From the NCBI GenBank assembly GCA_019115765.1, contig DXCZ01000079.1:1-47480 (forward strand): a DNA stretch of 47,480 bases, read 5' to 3'. Shown piece after piece: positions 42,206 through 47,480 of this stretch; the stretch's first letter is position 1; each line of letters begins with the position of its first letter. The stretch is from Candidatus Mediterraneibacter stercoripullorum (GTDB lineage Bacteria > Bacillota > Clostridia > Lachnospirales > Lachnospiraceae). Both the position numbers and the translations under genes were made by a program. The notes under the pieces were generated by a model. It saw only the letters and a list, made by a program, of their open reading frames with translations. It searched no databases and was not told where the DNA came from.

Positions 42206-43246
42206 ATGAGAAAGAGTGACAGAAGAGATATGGGAAAGGTCGGCAGACAGGGAAAAAGAAGAAAAGCCGGATATTGGAGCAGCGGAAGAAGCAGCCGGAA
42301 CATATGGAGATACATTATAAGACGGCTGCTGCTCCTGATCCCTGTTCTGTTCGGAATCACATTCCTTTCCTTTGCGGTAATACAGCTGGCAGGAAGTGAT
42401 GCCGTACTGCAGAAGGCAGACGCCGCGGGGCTCACCCTCTCTCAGGAGGTGATCGAAGCGCAGAGAGCCGAGCTGGGGCTGGACCGCCCATTCCTGATCC
42501 AGTATCTTAGCTGGCTGGGCGATTTCCTGAGAGGAGATCTTGGAGTAAGTTATGTGACCGGAAACGATGTGTTTTCAACATTTGTCTCCAGACTGCCGGC
42601 CACGCTGCTCCTGACCGGTATGGCTGTGCTCCTGACAGTGGCGGTCTCTGTACCGCTGGGAATCCTTGCCGCGGTCAGGCAGAACCGGTTTACAGATTAT
42701 CTGATCCGCGTATCAAGCTTTATCGGGAACAGCCTGCCGAACTTTCTGGTGGCTATCATTCTGATGTATCTGTTTTCTATCCGTTTTCCCGTATTTCCGG
42801 TTGTCTCCGATGGAGCCGGACTGAAGAGCGCAGTGCTTCCGGCAGTTACCCTTGCAATTGCCATGTCGTCGAAATATGTGCGGCAGGTAAGGGCGGCAGT
42901 GCTGGATGAGCTGGGGCAGGAGTATGTGCTGGGAGAGAAGGCAAGAGGGATCCGCTTTTCCGCTACCTTATGGAAAAGTGTGATGCGTGCCTGTCTTGTG
43001 ACGATCCTGACGCTTCTGGCCCTGTCTGTGGGAAGCCTTCTGGGAGGAACTGCTGTAGTGGAAACGATCTTCATGTGGGACGGGGTAGGCAAACTGGCGG
43101 CAGACGCGATCCAGATGCGGGATTATCCTCTCATCCAGGCATATGTGGTCTGGATGGCGGTTATTTACGTGGGGATCAATCTGGTGACAGACATTCTGTA
43201 TCATATACTGGATCCCAGGATCCGCCTGGGAGGTGAAGAAGTGTGA
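42206..43246 (+). CDS. Nickel/peptide-type ABC importer, permease 1 (NikB/DppB-like)
   Basis: 346 residues, BPD_transp_1 permease. A basic N-terminal extension of about 35 residues precedes the usual YIIRRLLLLIPVLFGITFLSFAVIQLAGSD start; conserved LGLDRPFLIQYLSWLGDFLRGDLGVSY and an EAA-type loop (YVLGEKARGIRFSATLWKSVMRACL). An alternative ATG is 8 codons on. It overlaps the next permease gene (GTGTGA). Nickel versus dipeptide cannot be separated from sequence alone. Confidence 0.92.
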   Translation: MRKSDRRDMGKVGRQGKRRKAGYWSSGRSSRNIWRYIIRRLLLLIPVLFGITFLSFAVIQLAGSDAVLQKADAAGLTLSQEVIEAQRAELGLDRPFLIQYLSWLGDFLRGDLGVSYVTGNDVFSTFVSRLPATLLLTGMAVLLTVAVSVPLGILAAVRQNRFTDYLIRVSSFIGNSLPNFLVAIILMYLFSIRFPVFPVVSDGAGLKSAVLPAVTLAIAMSSKYVRQVRAAVLDELGQEYVLGEKARGIRFSATLWKSVMRACLVTILTLLALSVGSLLGGTAVVETIFMWDGVGKLAADAIQMRDYPLIQAYVVWMAVIYVGINLVTDILYHILDPRIRLGGEEV

Positions 43247-44076
43247 AAGGGATAAGGAACAACCGTATAAAAGCAAAGCTGATCCTGTTTTCTGTGCTGG
43301 TCCTCCTGCTCCTGCTTGCGGCGGCATTTGCCGGACAGATCAGTCCCTATAATCCGAATCAGCAGAATTATGAGATCGCACTGGATCCCCCCTCTGCTTC
43401 CCATCCTTTCGGCACAGACCGGTACGGGAGAGATATGCTTTCGCGTGTGCTGGCCGGCGGGCGGACCAGCATCTTTTCCGCACTGGCCCTTACAGCAGTT
43501 ATCACAGTGACGGGAACCGCTGTGGGAGTGATCTGTGGCTACTGCGGGAAGGTGATCGATGCAGTGCTTATGCGGATCGCCGATATCTGTCTGGCCTTCC
43601 CGGGGCTGGTATCAGCTCTGGCGATCGCCGCCGTACTGAATGGAGGAACGGTAAATGCAGTGATCGCTCTCGCAGTCGTAAGCTGGCCGAAATATGCAAG
43701 GATTGCCAGGAGCCGGACCCTTGCGGTAAAGAGCTCCGATTATATTGCCGCTGCATATCTGGCCGGAGATAAACCGATGCAGATCATTTTCCGGCATATC
43801 CTTCCCAATATTGCGGGGCAGGTCCTTGTGACGGCAGTGTTGGATATCGGAACGATGATGATGGAGATAGCAGCCCTCTCTTTCCTTGGACTTGGAGCGA
43901 AGCCCCCTGCGGCAGAATGGGGAAGTATGATCAGCGAAGGCAGAAGTATGTTTCAGCTCTATCCCTGGCTGGTCCTGGCGCCGGGTCTGGGGATATTTGT
44001 ATCAGTAATGTTATTCAATCTGCTGGGGGACACCGTGCGGGACTACATGGATCCCCACAGCAGACAGAGAGGATAA
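43243..44076 (+). CDS. Nickel/peptide-type ABC importer, permease 2 (NikC/DppC-like)
   Basis: 277 residues: N-terminal membrane helix, HPFGTDRYGRDMLSRVLAGGRTS motif diagnostic of the OppC/NikC family, and EAA loop SSDYIAAAYLAGDKPMQIIFRHILPN. GTG start overlapping the stop of permease 1, with AGGTGAAGAA upstream. Pairs with permease 1 in the membrane. Confidence 0.93.
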   Translation: MKGIRNNRIKAKLILFSVLVLLLLLAAAFAGQISPYNPNQQNYEIALDPPSASHPFGTDRYGRDMLSRVLAGGRTSIFSALALTAVITVTGTAVGVICGYCGKVIDAVLMRIADICLAFPGLVSALAIAAVLNGGTVNAVIALAVVSWPKYARIARSRTLAVKSSDYIAAAYLAGDKPMQIIFRHILPNIAGQVLVTAVLDIGTMMMEIAALSFLGLGAKPPAAEWGSMISEGRSMFQLYPWLVLAPGLGIFVSVMLFNLLGDTVRDYMDPHSRQRG

Positions 44077-44087
44077 GAAAGAAAATA

Positions 44088-45695
44088 ATGAAAACAAAAA
44101 CGATAAGAAGACGAAAGAAACGGATCTTCTCGCTTCTCCTGGTGCTGTTGACTGTCTGTATGACAGGGTGCGGCGGCCAGGCAGGAGATCAGAAGGAGAT
44201 TCAGACAGATACGGGGACAGGGGAAGAAGGAGAATATAAAACTTTTGTCCTGGGTGATACGACTTTTAACGCTGAAAATGGAGAAGAGGATATCAATCCC
44301 CACAATGAAAACGGCGGATGGGCGTGTATCCGATATGGCGTGGGTGAAACGCTTTTCCGGTTCAACGACAATATGGAGATTGAACTATGGCTGGCGAAAA
44401 GCTATGAAAATCTGGATGAGCTGACCTGGAAGATTACGCTTCAGGAGGGGATTCGTTTTACAAGCGGGCGGGAAATGGATGCCGAAGCGGTGAAAGAGTG
44501 CCTGGAGGCTCTGATATCAGAACATGCCCGTGCCGCCGGCGATCTTCATATTGCAGAGATAGCGGCGGAAGGAATGGAGCTGACTATACGGACAGAAATA
44601 CCGGTCCCTGCTCTGATCAATTATCTTGCGGATCCCTATGGCTGTATCTATGATGTTCAGGCGGGAGTTACAGAGGATGGGATCGTTCAGGGAACCGGTC
44701 CGTACAAGGCGGTCTCTCTTACGGCGGATACAGGAGTCGTGCTGGAGAAGAATGTAGAGTACTGGAACGGAGATCCGAAGATCGATCAGATCACCGTAAG
44801 GACAATTTCAGACGGGGATACGCTGGCCATGGCGCTGCAGTCCGGTGAGATCGATGCGGCATACGGACTGCCCTATGCAAGTTATCCCCTATTTGAAAAT
44901 GACAGGTATACATTTACCGGGTGCGCCACCAGCAGAGTATTCTTCGGCGCCATGAACTTTGAGAGCGAGATCACCGGCGACCCGGCTGTGCGGAAGGCCA
45001 TCGCCATGGGCATTGATAAGGAGGGCTTTGTAGAGACACTTCTGGGCGGGAACGGATATCCTGCGGCAGGAGTCTATCCGGACAGCTTTTCCTTTGGCGG
45101 GGACGCCGTCACTGCGGAGACTTATGATCCGGAGGGGGCGAAAGCAGTGCTGGAAGAGGCCGGCTGGACGGATACGGACGGCGACGGCGTCAGGGAGAAG
45201 GACGGCACACCGCTTGTGCTGCGCTGGCTGACATATCCCAGCCGTCAGGAACTTTCCCTGCTGGCAGAGTCGGCCCAGGCCACCCTCGGGGAGATCGGAT
45301 TTCAGGTGGAGATAAACAGTACGGCAAATCATAACAGCATCCGGGCGGACAGAACTGCCTGGGATGTCTACTTTAGCGCTATGGTCACGGCACCCACCGG
45401 CGATCCGGAATATTTCTTCACCTATCACTGTCTGGACAGCTCGGACAGCAATGACGGGCATTATCACAGCGACAAACTGGAGCAGCTGGCACAGGAGATG
45501 TCTCAGACATTTGACACGGACAGGCGCGGAGAACTGGCTGTGGAGATGCAGCAGACCATTCTGGATGACAATGCATACGTGTTCTGCTCTCATCTTCGTA
45601 TGAGCATGGCGGCGAGGGCAGGCGTTACGGGACTTGCAGCGCATCCCTGTGATTATTATGAGATTATGGCGGATCTGGATGTGGAGCAGGAATAG
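44088..45695 (+). CDS. Nickel/peptide-type ABC importer, lipoprotein binding protein
   Basis: 535-residue SBP_bac_5 family protein. A type II signal peptide with basic start (KTIRRRKKR), hydrophobic core and lipobox MTGC gives lipidated C28. The mature part has TWKITLQEGIRFTSGREMDAEAV, GTGPYK and YWNGDPKIDQITVRTISDG typical of NikA/OppA proteins, plus an acidic TDTDGDGVREKDG turn. Captures the ligand outside the cell. ATG 44088; the ribosome binding site is weak. The N-terminal extension open upstream lies inside permease 2 and is not real. Confidence 0.92.
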   Translation: MKTKTIRRRKKRIFSLLLVLLTVCMTGCGGQAGDQKEIQTDTGTGEEGEYKTFVLGDTTFNAENGEEDINPHNENGGWACIRYGVGETLFRFNDNMEIELWLAKSYENLDELTWKITLQEGIRFTSGREMDAEAVKECLEALISEHARAAGDLHIAEIAAEGMELTIRTEIPVPALINYLADPYGCIYDVQAGVTEDGIVQGTGPYKAVSLTADTGVVLEKNVEYWNGDPKIDQITVRTISDGDTLAMALQSGEIDAAYGLPYASYPLFENDRYTFTGCATSRVFFGAMNFESEITGDPAVRKAIAMGIDKEGFVETLLGGNGYPAAGVYPDSFSFGGDAVTAETYDPEGAKAVLEEAGWTDTDGDGVREKDGTPLVLRWLTYPSRQELSLLAESAQATLGEIGFQVEINSTANHNSIRADRTAWDVYFSAMVTAPTGDPEYFFTYHCLDSSDSNDGHYHSDKLEQLAQEMSQTFDTDRRGELAVEMQQTILDDNAYVFCSHLRMSMAARAGVTGLAAHPCDYYEIMADLDVEQE

Positions 45696-45727
45696 TACCT
45701 TCCGGACCGGGAAAAGGAGAGAATGGA

Positions 45728-46522
45728 ATGGACAAACTACTGTCTTATGATAAGGTTGAAATCAGCTATGGCGGAAAAACAGTGGTCAGAGACGTCAGCT
45801 TCTCACTGGAACCGGGTGAGATCCTCGGGATCGTGGGAGAGTCCGGAAGCGGGAAAAGCAGTGTCATCCGGGCCGCCGCAGGCATTCTCGGAACAGCAGG
45901 AAAAGTTTCAAAAGGAGACATCTCGTTTCAGGGCAGCAGTCTGCTGGATCTGCCGGAAAAAGAGCTGAGGAAGATCAGAGGAGCACAGATCGGCATGATC
46001 TTCCAGAATGCTGCAGCGTCGCTGTGTCCTGTCCGCACCATCGGCGATCAGATCTGTGAGTGCATGTCTGCCCACAGGAAGATGACAAAAGGCGAAACAA
46101 GAGAAAGAGCAGGGGAACTCTTTCGCAGACTGGGACTGCCGGATACGGAGCGGATCCTGGACAGCTATCCATTCGAACTGTCCGGTGGCATGAACCAGCG
46201 GGTGGGAATTGCCGCGGCAATGCTGCTGGATCCTGCTCTGATCCTGGCGGATGAGCCCACCAGCGCGCTGGATGTGACGTCGCAGAGAAAGGTACTGGAA
46301 GAGATGTGTACGCTTAGGGAAGTCTACGGTACGGCCATTATACTGGTGACTCACAATATGGGAGTACTCTCCGCCCTGGCGGATACGGTACTGGTCCTCA
46401 GACAAGGCAGGATCGAGGAATACGGCGGCGCTGAGCAGGTGCTGAATCATCCCCGGGCAGAATATACGAAGGAACTGCTGGCAGCAGTGCCAAGACTGAA
46501 GAGAGTGCAGAGGAGGATGTAG
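45728..46522 (+). CDS. Nickel/peptide-type ABC importer, ATPase 1 (NikD/DppD-like)
   Basis: 264 residues with Walker A GESGSGKSS, Q-loop MIFQNAAASLCPVRTIGDQI, signature LSGGMNQR, Walker B LILADEPTSALD and H-loop LVTHNM. ATG follows AAAAGGAGAGAATGGA. It lacks the C-terminal oligopeptide-transporter Fe-S-like extension of longer DppD proteins, which is common in the NikD group. Confidence 0.93.
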   Translation: MDKLLSYDKVEISYGGKTVVRDVSFSLEPGEILGIVGESGSGKSSVIRAAAGILGTAGKVSKGDISFQGSSLLDLPEKELRKIRGAQIGMIFQNAAASLCPVRTIGDQICECMSAHRKMTKGETRERAGELFRRLGLPDTERILDSYPFELSGGMNQRVGIAAAMLLDPALILADEPTSALDVTSQRKVLEEMCTLREVYGTAIILVTHNMGVLSALADTVLVLRQGRIEEYGGAEQVLNHPRAEYTKELLAAVPRLKRVQRRM

Positions 46523-47371
46523 ATGGAACCTTTGCTGGAAGTAAAAGATCTTACAGTAAACTTTACAGGAAGGACCGGCAGGGGCCGACTGAGAAAAAAC
46601 GAAGAAGGAAAAGCCGGAGATATGGAACGCATGGTGTACAGGCAGGGAGAAAAGGCGTTTACGGCAGTAGATTCTGTCAGCTTCCGGCTGTATCCGCATG
46701 AGGTGATCGGTATCGTCGGCGAGTCCGGATCCGGAAAAAGCACGGTGGCAAGGGCTGTTACCCGGCTTCTGGACGTGTCTTCCGGGGAGATATTCCTGAA
46801 CGGCAGAGAAATAACCCAGGCAAAGGGAAGTGCGCGCCGAGAGATTTACCGCAGGATCCAGATGGTGTTTCAGTCTCCTGCAGCTTCCTTTGATCCCAGG
46901 AGGAAGCTGGGCGACAGCATCGGCGAGAGCCTGAAGAACAGCGGTATGCCGGGAAGGGAGATCCGGGAAGAAGTAAACCGGCTGCTGCGGCAGTGCGGTC
47001 TTCCGGAGGAGTATATGGACAGATATCCCCATGAAGTCAGCGGCGGGGAATGTCAGAGAGCGGCGATCGCCAGGGCTCTGGCCATCCGTCCGGAAATCCT
47101 GGTCTGCGATGAGGCCACCAGCGCTCTGGATGTGATCGTACAGAAGCAGATCATGGATCTGCTGGCAGAGCTGAAAGAAGAATACGGCATGTCCTATCTG
47201 TTTATCAGTCATGATCTGGCCCTTGTGCAGGATTTCTGCGACCGGGTGATCGTCATGTATAATGGCAAGGTTGCGGAAGAGGGGAAAACGGATGAGGTGA
47301 TCATGAATCCGCGGAATGCATATACAAGGAGGATGATCGAGGCTGGATTGAATATATCAGATGTGGGATGA
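46523..47371 (+). CDS. Nickel/peptide-type ABC importer, ATPase 2 (NikE/DppF-like)
   Basis: 282 residues. Walker A GESGSGKST, Q-loop MVFQSPAASFDPRRKLGDSI, signature VSGGECQR, Walker B LVCDEATSALD and H-loop FISHDL are intact. A basic insertion of about 25 residues (RTGRGRLRKNEEGKAGD) follows the first strand. ATG follows AGGAGGATGTAG. The last codons (NISDVG) and stop lie within repeat A, so the original C-terminus has been replaced by repeat sequence; the loss is beyond the ATPase core and probably harmless. Confidence 0.92.
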   Translation: MEPLLEVKDLTVNFTGRTGRGRLRKNEEGKAGDMERMVYRQGEKAFTAVDSVSFRLYPHEVIGIVGESGSGKSTVARAVTRLLDVSSGEIFLNGREITQAKGSARREIYRRIQMVFQSPAASFDPRRKLGDSIGESLKNSGMPGREIREEVNRLLRQCGLPEEYMDRYPHEVSGGECQRAAIARALAIRPEILVCDEATSALDVIVQKQIMDLLAELKEEYGMSYLFISHDLALVQDFCDRVIVMYNGKVAEEGKTDEVIMNPRNAYTRRMIEAGLNISDVG

Positions 47372-47480
47372 CTCCCGCCTCTATAGGCGGTGAGTGACAA
47401 ATCAGTATCAGTGGCGGGTGTCAATCCCCCATCTGATATACGCTCCGCGAGGCTGCGCAGGGATTCGGAGATGTATTATG
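47352..47480 (+). repeat. Repeat family A, copy 3
   Basis: Same 129-bp element and orientation as 17185-17313, ending at the last base of the window. It supplies the last codons and the stop of the second importer ATPase gene. Confidence 0.9.

Noticed and set aside
43917-44087. N-terminal extension of the importer lipoprotein
   Set aside because: It lies inside permease 2 in another frame, and the signal peptide begins only at 44088.
1-47480. Repeat A at both ends as terminal repeats of one mobile element or of a circular molecule
   Set aside because: Content is ordinary chromosomal genes, no transposase or integrase is present, a third copy lies inside, and the ends are inverted so they cannot be a simple circular overlap.

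Overview
The window looks like a piece of a Lachnospiraceae-type (Clostridia, gut) chromosome. This is inferred from intermediate GC, strong AGGAGG-type ribosome binding sites, LexA boxes of the Gram-positive type, the archaeal-type LeuCD/Asd enzymes, a domain-swapped membrane GH3 enzyme and small cytidylate-kinase-like proteins. No rRNA, tRNA, phage, plasmid or CRISPR locus was seen. Both ends of the window are copies of the same 129-bp structured repeat, in opposite orientation, so the sequence probably ends where an assembly broke at a multicopy repeat.

Layout. 1-9303 (minus strand) holds metabolic genes: a small membrane protein, thrC, an NhaC-type antiporter, leuD-leuC, asd, argH, queH and a cytidylate-kinase-like gene. 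9304-17930 mixes transport and repeats: a hairpin element with perfect terminal repeats, a NitT/TauT-type ABC ATPase and permease without a binding protein, an AraC regulator with a beta-sandwich-like tail, a dead HTH regulator, 68-bp tandem repeats, an NSS symporter, a yybP-ykoY (Mn2+) riboswitch in front of mntP, and an alanine/glycine:cation symporter. 17931-22868 has an FAD oxidoreductase, an OmpR-type response regulator with a broken histidine kinase, and an SOS-controlled Y-family polymerase with YolD. 22930-26731 is a TetR regulator facing a membrane-anchored GH3 enzyme. 26732-27300 is a cluster of three long palindromic elements.

27423-41206 is a regulation and efflux region: MarR with a degenerate flavodoxin-like gene, a PPOX flavoprotein, a Cys/His-rich small protein, ogt, LysR, MFS, a membrane protein, a second MarR with a heterodimeric ABC exporter, TetR, a second cytidylate-kinase-like gene and MATE. 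41437-47371 is an operon of a methyltransferase and a complete nickel/peptide-type ABC importer behind a structured leader.

The most interesting inference is a small MarR regulon. The promoter of the MarR-ABC exporter operon (33840-33885) and that of the Cys/His-rich small protein 4.6 kb away (29238-29283) have the same architecture: two GGTACC palindromes exactly 40 bp apart, enclosing the -35 and -10 boxes. The small protein resembles the dimerisation helices of that MarR without its winged helix, so it may be a co-regulator or anti-repressor. A second MarR (27423) has its own paired operators in front of itself and of its downstream neighbour. Several regulators in the window are decayed (HTH gene at 12666, histidine kinase at 19320).
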